A stretch of DNA of 64,000 nt from Dirofilaria immitis (taxonomy: Eukaryota > Nematoda > Chromadorea > Rhabditida > Onchocercidae). The stretch's first letter is position 1. Each line of letters opens with the position of its first letter. A program made the translations under genes and the position numbers. Where the stretch lies: contig JAKNDB010000104.1 of assembly GCA_024305405.1 (NCBI GenBank), positions 1,302,001 to 1,366,000 on the forward strand, written 5' to 3'. Under the pieces are notes generated by a model. That model was not told where the DNA came from. It searched no databases and was given only the letters and a program-made list of their open reading frames with translations. Below, in pieces: positions 40,701-53,954 of this stretch.

Positions 40701-42785
40701 GATACGAATTACGTATAGAGGAAATAGATAGACAAGCGAAATGATTTGATCCTTGTCTTGTTTTTTGTTTATGTTTAATTTTAACCGTGCCATAATTCAT
40801 TTATTTATGGGGCCTTGAATAATGAAGACAGAAACAATTTTTTAAAACAAATGCATGAATTGAACACTGCATGGTTTCCATTACATAAATTTAGAGTAGT
40901 GTTAGATTCGAGAACTTGAAAGCGGCGACGGATAGTGTTTTACCTTGAAAGATAAATAAATAATTGGAGTTAACGATGATAACAATGACTACTGTCTACT
41001 TGAATAGCTTGGAGAACGTATAAAATTAAATTATATTTCGATAGTCTTAATAGTACGAAGGTTATACAAATTTTTGAAGTTTTATTGTTTCGATAAATTC
41101 TAGAAAAATGATATAGGTAAATATGAAGGAATAGAAATAGAGTATTTCCGTGACGGTAATATAAATTTAGTTTTCATAACTTTATTTTTTAAAAAATTTT
41201 TTGAAATTTCAGAAATGCGACCGCCGATAAAATATATATTGATGTAACAATTGCATATCCACACAAAATGCCACTTTCACTTTTTACTCTAAGCTTTGGC
41301 ACTCGTGAGCCATGCGATATTGGTGTACATTATAAGATTTATGATGCTAATGATGTGAGTGCTGTCAAATTTTTTTAATTGCTATAAGTATTATCTAAAT
41401 TATCTTCATTCATTTATTGTTTCAATTGCGAAATGCAAATCTCTGTTAAGTTTTTGTAAATAATTACGCCACTAATATATACTAATATAAAGTAAGCCTT
41501 TATGTATAATCGCATTCATTATTTTGCTTCCATTTTACATTTTTTTTTTTTTTACTTTACTGGACATATCCGTGAGAAAAGTCATTTCTTACGTGAGGAC
41601 ACATAAAAATATTATAAAGATAATATTATTTTAAGATAGTCTGCTGTGAAGAATAAAGATTTTGAGAAGTACAGAAATAATGAAAGGATAAATTTCTGCA
41701 TATTAGTCTATCATACTTTCTGATGGAGATTACGAAATAGTGAAATGAAAAGAATATCACTGAAAACATATATTTTATCTTTTTTTATCGAAAGACAACG
41801 ATTGATTTTTTGAGAAGGATTAGATTAGATTAAAAATTAGATTAAAAAAAAATAATGAATGATATCCTCTCATCACACACTATTTCGGTTTAAAGCACCT
41901 TCATATAACAATGAAATCAATCAGCCACTCTTAAATGCTCACTTAGGCCTTGTTTTCCTCTGAACCATGTTTTCGCGAATGGAGGAGAAAAAGAGAGTTT
42001 AAAATTGTCCTCTTTTAAATCTTTTCTTGTTTTTCAATTAACAAGATTGATGATGTGAAATCAGTACGATGCATTAATATAAACATTTCAGTTCTGCTTA
42101 TATTTCGAATTAACTTTACATGATTTTTAGAATTTATTCATAAAGCCATAGATTAAATCAAAGTTTCAACTTCAGGTACCATTTGAGGATGAAGGAAAAT
42201 TACGTGATTGGTTGTACAGTGTTTACCAGTACAAAGATAATATCCTTGGTATTTTTTTCTCTATACATTTTGTAAACTGATGTAAAGCACAGTATTAATT
42301 ATCTCTTCATAAGAACAGCATATTATTGTGGAAACTCGTACTTGTTTCCTCCTAAAAATAATATGTTACATGCAAATTTCTTCAAGCTTTCTGACGCACC
42401 ATTTAGATGAGTTTTTTTTGTCCGTTTTTTTCTTTTTGTAGATTAGTCAAGTTATCTGAAGAGAAATTCCGGAAGTTAAAAGCTAAGGAATCATCGATAA
42501 TAAAATAATACTTATTCGAAATTTGCAAATAATACTTATTTGCAAATACTTATTCGAGTTCAAAATTTGCTTGTAAAATTTTTGAAAATTGAATTTCATC
42601 ATTTTTCAGATCGATATTATAAAGAAGGAGTTTTTGTACATGGTGAAGAAGGCAGTAGAGTATATTTTCCATGGTGGAAAATTTTCGGACAATATTTATT
42701 CTGGTTGACATCATTTTATGTGCAGTATCGAATTTATTCATTCATAATACTTCATTTTCTACGAAGCATAGATCTTATTTCTTGA
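34793..42785 (+). CDS. LPGAT1-like lysophospholipid/monoacylglycerol acyltransferase, 9 exons
   Basis: Exons: 34793-34896, 35212-35327, 35503-35591, 35713-35846, 36066-36286, 36652-36851, 41213-41354, 42176-42248, 42610-42785; about 418 aa if two missing bases are allowed for. It has the PlsC-type acyltransferase motifs: NHQSTAD (NHx4D, near residue 125) and FPEGG (near 207), with [12 protein letters not shown] between them. Flanking stretches match LPGAT1 ([28 protein letters not shown], a C-terminal double membrane segment). LPGAT1 acylates lysophosphatidylglycerol and related acceptors at the ER. That activity is inferred. Exon 2 and exon 7 each seem to lack one base (see findings). For exon 2, a second acceptor two bases downstream keeps a frame open but gives a poorer family match. 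The sixth intron (36852-41212) contains an antisense DGAT2-like gene. Confidence 0.85.
37191..38723 (-). CDS. DGAT2/MOGAT-like acyltransferase, nested antisense, one frame break
   Basis: Minus-strand exons: 38723-38544, 38441-38187, 38024-37876, 37794-37676, 37368-37191, at least 293 aa plus an N-terminus. Family landmarks occur in order: [19 protein letters not shown], the HPHG signature ([15 protein letters not shown]), [62 protein letters not shown] and [16 protein letters not shown]. These are the membrane-bound enzymes that acylate diacylglycerol or monoacylglycerol to make triglyceride at the ER and lipid droplets. The frame breaks once, near 38322, between HPHG and QFW, where one base appears to be missing. 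The intron after 37676 uses a GC donor. The gene is wholly inside intron 6 of the LPGAT1-like gene. A TTTATT at 37172-37177 is a plausible minus-strand poly(A) signal. It could be a working gene with a sequence error or a young pseudogene. Confidence 0.82.
37671..37676 (-). other. GC-AG splice donor in the DGAT2-like gene
   Basis: The exon ends TATCG and the intron begins GCAAGT. Joining to the next exon (C-AAA-CCT) gives PYRKPLNTV, matching the conserved PYxxPI/L motif of DGAT2. A GT donor 6 bases further along (gttttg) is a weaker alternative. Confidence 0.65.
38979..39120 (-). CDS. Possible first coding exon of the DGAT2-like gene
   Basis: Reading leftwards from an ATG at 39120 gives [17 protein letters not shown], then a LExxAV pattern and a long hydrophobic stretch ([16 protein letters not shown]). 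This resembles the N-terminal helix that precedes the WWPIVLLYL segment in DGAT2 proteins. I could not find a donor with the phase needed to join to 38723. Another short exon, a different start or another missing base is possible. Confidence 0.4.
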
Positions 42786-44375
42786 AATATTCAGAGTTTA
42801 TTTTAAATTTATATTATTTGTATTCGAAAGGTCATTATATATCTAGATATATCGAGGATGAGCTTTTCTATTTCTATGATCTCAAAGGAGCAGATTGACG
42901 TGAATATTGGAATAATTTATTTCAACATAAGTTTTATTTCTTCATTCGTAGCCATTGTTCTTTAGCAGTTCAGTAAATGAGTAAATCATTTTGCTATGCT
43001 GGAATTATGTCAAACTTTCTAAACTTTTTGAAAAAAATTAATCATCCATTAAAGATTTCAATCTAATTCTACAATATTATTATGTGCTTTAAAATTTCCA
43101 TATTAACTAATTCATTTAAGAGAACTGCTTTCTAAACAAGCCTGAAAATTTAAGTTTTTCGTAAGGTTTGTTTATTTCATTACCTAGGCGCTAATAGATT
43201 GTGTACAATTTTTCTCCACTGTTGTTTTGATATTTGTTGGATTGTTGCAGTTAAGTCTGATATGAGAGGTGTATTGTTATTACTTTTCTGATTTACTAAA
43301 TGAATTTTAAAGTTTGTTTATACAAAAGCGAAATTTAAAAATACGGTAAAGAGTGATGAAAATCTAAGAAACAACAGAAAAATTTACGAAATAATATCTA
43401 GTTTAGTGTAAAATACTTAAAATCTATAATGCCAATCAAAGGGAATATCGAGAAGAGTCGACTAGCTCAGATAAGCTAATCGAAGTATCATAAAAAGAAA
43501 TCAAAGGAAAAACATATTTTCACAATTTTAAGATTGGAGGTACCAAATCCTTGTAGCAATTCAGCACTTCATTTCATAATCCCACTAGTAATTTTCTGAT
43601 CGAATAAAGTGTACATTAAAAGATGAAAACACGATCTATAAATGACTACAAGGAAGAAATACACTATCACAAACTGTTCTGCAAAAAATTACATATGGAT
43701 GTATATCATTTTGAACAGAAATTTTAACGAAATTTTAGATTATGCTTTTATACGATATGCATGGATATTCTAATTAAATCGTTCCGATTTTCACAAATTG
43801 TAGGGTCACCAATCAAAAATGTCCTTCTTTCAGATACATGAATCATTTTGGTCTGAAAAACGGTTATATTAATTGTGCTCATCTATTTATACTTGAGTTT
43901 TCTTTTTATTTAGTAGTACAATCCATTTATTTTCTTAATATCTTTCGAATATTTTTGTATTGACCTTTACCATGACACTAAAGTTTTTGAAAAGAAAGTT
44001 TAGAAAAAGTGCAGTAGAAATTTCACATTTTATATTTAACTTTTATGCTTTAAACATGGGCTTCCTGTTTAACTTTGTTAGTATTAACTATCGCCGAAGC
44101 ATCCATGCTTAACTTATTTTGCAAAAACTTGTACAATATTAAATGTATGTTCAACTTCACATCGCTAAGGCCATTGCAGGCAAAAAGAGATTCTAGGAAG
44201 TGGATTCTTTCAAAACGAATTTATTGAGAATATTAATCTATTGCTTGCTTTACTTTTAAATTAATGCATTCATTATTATAAAGAAATATAATTGGAATTG
44301 AGAAAACGAATCTGAATTTATTGTTTTCTATTTTATTGAGAGCATTCGAGACAATTTGAATTTTCCTCATAGTTT

Positions 44376-44561
44376 TCTCTTCATCTTTGTTGTTTAATTA
44401 TGAGGATTCATTAATTCGCAAAAGGCCGAAAGTTCGAATAATCAAAAAGAAAAGAGGCGAATCTTCAAAAGAATCAAATCAGTTTACTGCCACCGTCGCT
44501 GATAAAAAAAATTTCATTTCATCTTTTAAAAAACTCATTTGCAAAAATATTCAACAATAAG
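44376..44561 (+). CDS. Possible exon with a strongly basic open frame
   Basis: A plus-strand frame carries RKRPKVRIIKKKRGESSKES and then FTATVADKKN before a stop at 44559-44561. It lies in a small GC-richer patch with an acceptor-like TAG before it and a possible donor (ACC/gtcgct) inside. There is no in-frame ATG, so it would be an internal or terminal exon. No family is recognised. Chance remains likely. Confidence 0.2.
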
Positions 44562-47500
44562 CAATTCAAATTTTTGATTTTTCTGACCTTTTCCTAACCT
44601 AAGGAAAATTAAAAGATGCTAGACAAATTACAATAAAAACATCTCAGATTCCATTTCTGATAAGAAAGAAATGAAAAAGTGTTGTTGATTGATTTTCAAC
44701 TCTATTAATACATGTATGAATAAAATAAGGTTCTTCGTTTTTTTCTTCAATTTTTTATCTTTATTTATGATTTCTCGAGATGGTTACAAGACATTTGTGT
44801 GTAACTTATTAATTTAAATATCGTGAAACTTTTTTCAACTCTTTTTCGACAGAAATAAGCTCAGAATGCTTATTCAGCACATAACATTTAACAAAATGAT
44901 TAAGCATCCAGACTTTAAAAATATTAAAAGAAGTAGAAAAAACTGCTAGTTATAATGGCAGTATCCTGATTTTAAAGATATTTTTAATAAAAATATCAAT
45001 TTCCTGAAAAATCCGAAGAATTTATCAATTATATACTATGTCAGCTTTAGAGAAAAAATATTTGAAAGATTTTTTCTATATGCAAACGTTTTTTAAATTA
45101 TTATCAATTCTTTAAATTTATTTTGTTTCTTTTAATCAATGCACTTTTAATCAGTATACACGTAGATTTATGGTATTAACTTTTGCGGAAATGAGTTCTG
45201 CATATCACAGCTAAAAATTTATTCTCAGTCATCTAAGAAGTTTTTTAAAGTAAATGCAAATTTACAAGACGAAAGCAACAAACAAAGAGATTTCATTTCT
45301 TCAGAGAACACCCCACCTCGAGCTATCTCAGATCAATAGATTTTATCAGTTATTTCATGATAATGAATGCTCGAGAGTGAAATTCTTAAATATTGAACAC
45401 ATTTACAAATCCTTTAAAATAGCTGATCAATTTGAAACGATATATATCATTGAAGATATAAATTTATCGATGGATTATGCATGTATAATTTAAGCGAACA
45501 GCTACTCTTTGTTTTCAATTTTATTTGAGTTGCTGATCACAGTTGTTATTCGATTTCATATCGTTGCAAAAGAACAAATTCTTGCTATTGTTGCAATATC
45601 AAACGATAATTGATAAATAGAAATGATAAAAATGTTCAATTGATTGTTTTTCAAAACTTTTATTTTAATGATATAAAAGGAAGAAGAGTACTCATTATTT
45701 AATTTCATTTCTGTAAATTTAAAAATTATTGTAATTGCATTGCAAATATATTTCGTTCAATATTTTATGTTTTGCCAGACACAATATGTCTCAATTTTCT
45801 TCAATTTTAAACTAATATAAATAAAACACATCCATCGTATTTCCAGTGAATCTTTTCATATTCTCGTTTGCTAATTAAATGAACTTTTTTTTTTTTTTTT
45901 TTAACAAATATTGAAACTTTGAATATATATATATATATATATATATAAGTATATAAGCATAATTTTATTTACACTTTTCTACGAAACAAATTATATCATT
46001 TTTATACTTTTCTAACAACATTCAATAAAAGCCATACTGTTTTAAGTAATTAAGAATAGAATTTAATAATACGTTTTTATTACAACGCCTCCTTTTTCTG
46101 TTTGTGCATTCAATCCACTAATTTTTACAATTGCAAAATGTTTTAAAAATATTGAGGATCTACTATAGGGAAAAAGTCATTCGTTTTTTACGAATCATAA
46201 GACAAAATATCGTTCTCGTGATATTATTATCATCAATATCACTAGTATCATTATACTATCATGTAATCGTGTTGTATTTTTCATCCTTTTTGAATTTATT
46301 ATAGCATTTTTTTAATCACTCAGCAACTATTTTGTACTTTTCAAGACTGGATTTTAATCAAGTACAGATGGAGGATTCAATTTTAATTACCTTTTATTTA
46401 CATTGCATTATTCGTAAAGTCCAAGTGAATGACGAGCATTCGAAGTTCTATACTTTTTATAAATGACTGGTTTTTTTTTTTCAAACGATTTGTTGTGTCC
46501 TAAAATTTGAAAGAAGAAAAGAAATCACAATTAGATAAATAATATTTTGTTATTAATTGTTTACGGTGGAAAAATTTTTCAATTTAACGATTTACATTAT
46601 GAGGCAGTGATATTGATTGATTTTCAAATCTTTTCGATTTATTTATTCAATTGAAATAAACATTTGTCTGATGTTTTAAATTCGCACATCATCAAAAGAG
46701 AAGAAAAAATTAAAAGAAAATTTAGTTAAACCAGTAAGCACTCTTACATTCCTTTTGCAAATAGATTTTTTCTCCTTCCTACTATTCTTTAAAAGGTGCT
46801 TATTGCATCACTTCAACTAAACCATTTTTTTCCAAAAATCCTTCCATCAAAAAAAATATCTAAAAATGTTTCTGAGCGATTTATTTCAATGAGATACGTT
46901 TCATACGAATATAATAATTAAAATTGAAAAGAAATAATAATGAGAGTAAAATAAAAATTAGTAAAATGATTATAATATCAATTAACGTAAAAGAAAAGAA
47001 CATAAATTGAAAATGATCAATTATTTTTCAAAACAATTCATTCTTAAAACGCCGAATTTTATCTATTTGTAATTTTCAAATGAAATCAATTTTGAATTAT
47101 TTTATTTAAAAGCATACGTCCTCTTATCTATTCTTATACATATACTTCATTTGTGTTTAAAAAGGCATTTTAGGAAGGAAGAAAAGAAATAGCAATTTTA
47201 TCTGAATCTAAAAGTATCTAAAATCCCAGAAAGGGAAAAAAAGTTTCTGATTTCCAAATTTAAGAAGATAACGAAGTCCAAAATAGGCATTTCATTATTA
47301 AGCAATCTTCCAGCACGTAAATAATAAGCTATAATAATACTTTATCATTGTTTTAATTTTAATTTAAACTAATGGAATGTTTTGTATTTTGAGCGAAACA
47401 TAAAGCAAAAACAAATCAATCGAATGAAAGGGTTGGATTCGAATAAGTCGATTATGCTATTAAAACAATCTATTTGAAAGTTAATTGTGCAGATTGTTTC

Positions 47501-48510
47501 TGGTAATAGAAATGAATAATTCGGAATATTTCATACGCTGGAAAAATAAGATGGCGGAATTGTCATGGATGATTGACATTGCACATATAATTTATAAATG
47601 CTAAATAATTTTTAAATCGATTTCTTTCAAAAGCATTAATGATCTTTTTGTTTATTCGTTTAAATCATAAAATTATTTCAATTAAAAATGTTTCGTATAG
47701 TCAATTTCAATTTTGAAAGATTTCTAAAAATTAAATTTTAACTTTAAACAGATTTTAATTCCAAATTTTAAAGATCGCTCCAAGAATAAATTATCATAAA
47801 GATATAATTTTTATTGTTCGTTTCTATGTTTACGAGACATTCTTAGATCAAGTGATCAATGATCGATGCTTGCATTTGTCAGATAGCAAATTCGAAAACT
47901 CTTACTATGCATCGTTGATCATTTGTTTAGCTAATTAGTAATCTTATCATTGTGAGATTTTGTGACTTTTATAGAATTAAACTGGAAAGAAATTTTCGAT
48001 GAGAAAGTAAAAAAGAAGAAGGCCGCCTATATATCATACAATTTGAAGTGCTTGCCAGAAGTATTCTTCCTCATAATTCCACTACCGTAGCTTTGCAATG
48101 CTGTTATTTCTAGGTTTTTTGTGAGTTTTTAAAAATTTGTTATTAAATCAATCTATCCAATCACTTACTGATAAACTCCCAATAATCATTTTCTGATAAA
48201 TATTTCTTTTAATATAGATGACTAAATGAACTTTTATTGATATAATTAATGCATGATTTCATAATAATTCATCGTTATTATTATTATTATTTGATTTAAA
48301 ATACGAAATAGAAGAAATTGAAAGAAGAGGAAAATTTACAATTAATTCAACCAAATCATTATCATTTCATCCAAATTATATCATAAAGACATACAGCATT
48401 AACATAATTGTTTGAAAAATATTCTTCGATTTTGAGAAAAATTTTATAATACCTTATATCCGTAAAGTCTTACAAATTTCCTAAAAAGCTAATTCCTAGC
48501 AAAAATATGT

Positions 48511-49364
48511 AATTGTATAATATCTAGCTAATAAATTTATAATTTGCTGACTAATTATTACAGGTATGTAGAATAATGATGAGTTTATATTCGTTATTGA
48601 TGTACGAAAATTTCCATAATTTCTAGAGATAAAAAGATATTTATTTCAAATCTCTAATAAATTCATTAAGCAAGCATACAAGTAAAAATTCTTAAATGAA
48701 TTATAAAAATCTATCAAAAGTGAAATTTATAAAAGAAATCGAGAGGAAGAAATTTAGAAACAAAAATTAAGAAGGCAAAGAAAGTGGATGAAAAGTTTCA
48801 CCGCAAATACCTATTCCAAGCTATTTTGCTATTAAACTTACACTAAACCTAAAAGCTCTAGTTTATGGAACTAATTTCGAAATTCCTTACGAAAATTCAA
48901 TCAAACTAATTCAGTGCCCATCTTATCTCATTTTTTTTATTTCAATTCAAAAATGTGAAATTATTGATTTTGGATATCAATCTCTATATGGAATTAATTA
49001 CTAAGCTAATGTGATCTATAAATATTATTAATATATAAAAAGCAATATAAATAATCCACGATACTATGCGTAGCATATATAATAAAAATACGTCATTCAA
49101 ATAAATGGAAACTTTCCGAATTTTGATTAATTTTTAATTTTGAACAATTTAATATATATAAAGTATATGTAATCATATTTAATAATAGAAATAATATTTA
49201 TGATATTAAAATAGCAAATATATTCTTTGTTATTATGCTATCTCATACTTATAAAAAATGATTCATAAATTAGAAATTATATATGCATTAGGTTAACAAA
49301 TTATTTGTATATATATATATATATATAGCAAATTATAAATTTATTAGCTAGATATTATACAATT
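48511..49364. repeat. 38-bp perfect inverted repeat pair, 778 bp apart
   Basis: Bases 48511-48548 (beginning AATTGTATAATATCTAGCTA) are the exact reverse complement of 49327-49364. A 30-base tandem duplicate of most of the right arm follows at 49361-49390, flanked on both sides by (AT)n. The inside has no long open frame. The arrangement could be the ends of a non-autonomous transposon or two insertions of one short repeat. Confidence 0.8.
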
Positions 49365-51235
49365 ATAAATTTATTAGCTAGATATTATACAATATATATA
49401 TATATACATAATATTTGGTGCTTTTAAATTATTATAAACATGCTTTTTCATTAATCAAATAGTTGACACATTTTGGCAATAAAAAAATAAATTTACCTAT
49501 GTGCTTCTAAAAATTCTTATAGCAGTATTCGAGAAATCCCTCGAAATCAATTTCTTCCTCTTACTGCTTCTTTAGATCATTACGTTTCTCATTCCTAAAA
49601 CTTTTTGTTTTATTATTTTCGAAAAACTCCCAGCGAGACAATTTGTAAATATTTTCCTTAACTTAATGCGTTATTGATATTAAAAGATCGTCTCCGTTGC
49701 TTTCTAAGCTATTTTGAACTCAAATAAAAAAACGAATTATTGGAACATATTTTGATAAAAGTCAATTACAGTAAGTAATAGTTTAAAAATAAATCCAAAA
49801 TGAATAGCAAGCAATAAATCATTAATAAAGGAGTATAAGTCAAGAAATGAGCATTAAAATAATACATTGTAACACAGAGATATTTTTTATAATTACATTC
49901 CAAATATGGAATAGCAAGATAATAATATGCAACATTATAATTTGAAATATAACTTATGAGCAACAATATTTTTTGCTTCCATATGCTATTCATGAGCGCG
50001 TACATTCATTAAACGATTGTTATGTAAATATGATAGCTACATGTCTGATTTATACATTCATGAATTTAAAAACAAGGTTACTATCAGTAATATATTGATT
50101 TCTAATGATCAACTGATACATAGTCCTGTCTTTACTATATAGTTTTTCATTTGGTTCAAATTTGAAAATTAAAAAAAAACTAAATGTCATTGATTTTTGT
50201 GTATGCGTATGTCCAAAGCTAAGATGTTTATCCTTTAGAAGGAAAACAATTTCAGTTTCATTTGTTGGTTTCGATGAATATAGCAAATGAAAACGACAAA
50301 GTAGATTAAATGGCAGGCAGATCAATTTTCAAACAAATTTGTAATTAATGAAAAATATTATCCTAAATGTCTATGCTCTTCAAATTTCTTTTCTTTCACA
50401 TTATGAAAAAATTACTGCGGATGATTTCTTATTGTTAGATACATTAAAAATAATTTAAAATAAACGATTAGGCTTAACATGGATCGATATCAGGATCATG
50501 CATTTTTTGCTAGAAAATTGCCTTTGTTTTGATATCATTCAAATTTTAATTTCTTATCATTTCAAATAAATTATCGACATATCCATAATCCTATGTATCA
50601 AGTTTAAAATAAATGGTCAAATTGCTTTCAGAAATATAATCAAACAACGAAAATATATAATTTTCGCATTATTTCTTTCAATTTTCATTCATTTCTTGCA
50701 TTACGTAAGGGATATTTTATTTAAAAGCATAGCATACAAAGCTGTGATATTCGAATAATTTCATATCTATTATATATATCAAAAAGACAAAGAATGAATA
50801 ATGATTTCAAACAATTATACAGATTTTTTACAACATCTTTATAATATTAATATTTCCAAAAGTGCTTATTGCTCATGTATGTTTTTTTTTTTTTTTAATT
50901 TCTTGTCGAGAATGTTTAATATAAAATTAGGTGATTAGCAGGATATTCCTCCAATACAATGGGTTTTATCATATTTTCTGGATGATTTACTTCCATTTTC
51001 TTGTGGTTCAATTTTCAAACTAATACTTTTACATTAATATAATGGAAAGTAAAAGAAAATTTGTTTTTGTTCTTTCTTTTGCCTTCGACTTCCGATAAGG
51101 TTTTTCATTTTCTCTTTGCATTGAGTTGAACATTTTCTTTTTATTCTGTTGATTGAAGAAGTTAAAATTTTTTTCTCTTTTTCTAACAATTTGTTTATTT
51201 TTATTTGTTCAAATAATTCTCCAAAATTCCAACAA

Positions 51236-51239
<4 letters not shown>

Positions 51240-51269
<30 letters not shown>
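51240..51269. repeat. (AT)n microsatellite
   Basis: About 15 uninterrupted AT units. Similar runs occur at 45923-45950, 49308-49327, 49391-49406 and 56744-56764. Confidence 0.9.
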
Positions 51270-51272
<3 letters not shown>

Positions 51273-53939
51273 GTGTTTTTTACAAGTGAAATTAAAATAT
51301 CTAAATTCAATATTATACTTAAGTAAAGAAAATGAGCCAAAAAAAGAAGCGGATGAAATAAAAACAAAAATCACCATATTTTTTTAATTGAATTTCCAAA
51401 AGTAATCCTACTTATTTTGATTCATTCATTAAATTTAAACATATTTGGAATTATAAAAATGTCAAATTATCTTCTGGTAATGGGAAAGGATAGGATCAGA
51501 ACGATGCAAAATATTTGTTTATTTTTTAATAGAAACAATATAAAGATGGCAGTCTTGTAAAAAATTCAAAAAAGTTTAGAACTATTTCAAATTTATTCAA
51601 CTGTTTCTTATACCATTTATCTATCTTAATTTTATGAAAAAAAAGTTATTCATTCTCAATATCTTTTTAAATTTCAGTGATTGATAAACAGTTACAATTT
51701 TGAAAGTTAAACATTGATAAATATGTGTGGAGTTTACGTTTATTATAGTTTTGATTATTTCAACGAAGGAAAAGAGCGCAAATAAGTAATTATGTTGATG
51801 CATAAGCAAATATAGAATGCAAATTAGCAGTTACTTTTATTCTATTCCACAAATATAAATGATAATTAGAATGATAGACAAGTAATAAGCAACTGCTTTA
51901 ATAAATCAGCAATTATCAGTAACAGATATATATATCAAATAAGGGAAAAAATAATGAAGTTGGACGATGAATAGAATTATTAGACTAAATAAATAGATAG
52001 ATATGGAAATATCAAGATTTTCAGATTATGTTTGTTTTCAACATAAAAATATAGCTAAAAATTGTCAATATTAAATTTTTGAATTTAAAAAATTATTTAG
52101 AAACAATTTACCGTTGCTAAAGAAAAATGAAGATTTAAATCTGACAAGTTTATTTGCAAAATTGGTATAAAAAAAATGAGAAAAAAAATTTGTCATTTAT
52201 TCATTTATATTGCACTGATTAAAGATATCTGATTAAATCAGTAAAAATACATAAATTTTATGGCGAGTTGTAAATCTATATGTCTTTGTTAGATGAAAGT
52301 AAAATTCAACAGAATAATAAAATTATTGCTACTTCAGTATATTAGTTTAGTATTCATTTGCATGACTTCAAGTTTGATAATTAATCGATTTTAAATTATA
52401 TATGTCATAGAATCAAAAAATATTACACTTCTGGTATTCATTCATTGAGCGAAGAAAAGGATGAACAAGATGGGAAAGTCAATTTTACTACTCAAATCAG
52501 TTGATTTTTGAATCAGAATTTCCTCTTCTCTCTTGAAGTTATCCTTTTTCGTTGTTTATAAAAAAATCACAAGAAGTTAAGAAATTATGCTTGCTATTTT
52601 TTCGAGAAATCTCGTCATATAATCTCCCAAATTGTCTTCTTTTCTAATTATTGCATATCATTCATCGAAATAATTCTGCACATGTGGAGCAATTCTCAAA
52701 ATTTCCACTAAACTTCATTTAAATTTTTTTGCATATCATTTAAAAAATGAGGTTTGATGAAGTTTTTGAGTTTCTAGCAATTAGATTCGTTGCTGATTAT
52801 TTTAACCAAAAGATATGAATATATTAAAAAGTTGGTTAAATTTACATTGAAATCAATTCGATACTTGCATATTCATAAAATAAACAACTCGAAAAAATTA
52901 GAATTCAAACTAAGCTTCGATATGGATTAAATTTCTTGCTAATCTTTAAAATGGATTAAGTTTTCATCTAACTTCAAAATGATTATAATATCTAAATTCA
53001 ATTTCATATATGTTTATAATAAAATTGACAGTCAATAAATGTACCAATTAACTCGTTGTTTTTTATATCCTGCTCATCTATATATCATCATAATAGCCTT
53101 AATTTCACTCATTTTTTTGCATTTTTAAAATTTTACTGCTCACTTCAAATAAGTATCATTAGATAAAGGCATGGAATATAGATTTCGATAGATATGGATA
53201 CAATAAAAAATTTATGGAATCAGTTCCTTATCAGATGATCGCATTTAATTCTCTTTTTATACAAACATTGCTAAATCTTATCAATGAATGCATTTATTTG
53301 AAATAAAATATAAATTGGCATAGAGCGTACTTTCTTTCGGAAGACATCGGTAGATTGTATTATTGAGAATGAGATAAATCTGAATTTTGTTTGCATATGC
53401 AGCAAATGCTTTAGAAAAAGAAACAAACTTTTAGAAATAATACCTAAACTGTTGAAATTCAGAAATTCAAATTTATAAAATATTCATAGAAATATATTAT
53501 TCTTAAATTCATTTCTGAAACGTGAAAACTTTTAAATCGTCTATCAGTATTGCACTTCTATTTCTTCGATGTTGATAATTTTGTTTTTGGTACATTTCCA
53601 GAAATTATGTCTATCAGAGATGCATTTTGTTTGTTTTGTCGCGTTTAACATCATTAAAAAAAAAAAAACCTTGTTTGGACATTCTCAATGTCACTGATTA
53701 TCATTTGATAAAAACAACACATTTTATGATGTTAGCTTTTATTTTATTATTGAGAATCATATTTTCTGTTTCCGTCAATTATTTTTTTAATTAGAATTTT
53801 ATTATATAAATTCTCAAAGATTTTCCACCACATACATTTTTTAAAGTTTTTAGGAATTTTCCGCAATCTCTTGTCGTTATTATACCATCTTTAAAGATGA
53901 ATTTCAAAACTTCGATGCTGAATCTCAAATTGAAATTGG

Positions 53940-53954
53940 ATTTTCTAGCAAACC
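53940..53954 (+). promoter_or_regulatory. Possible trans-splice acceptor upstream of the GPCR start
   Basis: TTTTCTAG ends 6 bases before the ATG at 53955. Nematode mRNAs commonly receive a spliced leader at such a site close to the start codon. Whether this one is used is not shown by the sequence. Confidence 0.45.

Larger units (their letters stand above)
42786..53954. other. Gene-poor AT-rich interval
   Basis: About 11 kb between the LPGAT1-like and GPCR genes. I see no exon chain with consistent phases and family motifs. It holds (AT)n runs near 45923-45950, 49308-49327 and 51240-51269, many poly(A/T) tracts, a dispersed 38-bp inverted repeat and two GC-richer patches (44,410-44,500 and 48,015-48,115). 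Some of the 3' part should be GPCR regulatory DNA. Confidence 0.5.

Noticed and set aside
45254..45493. 79-codon plus-strand frame (SFLQRTPHLELSQINRFYQL)
   Set aside because: Has an acceptor-like site inside but no neighbouring exon in phase and no recognisable family. Chance length.
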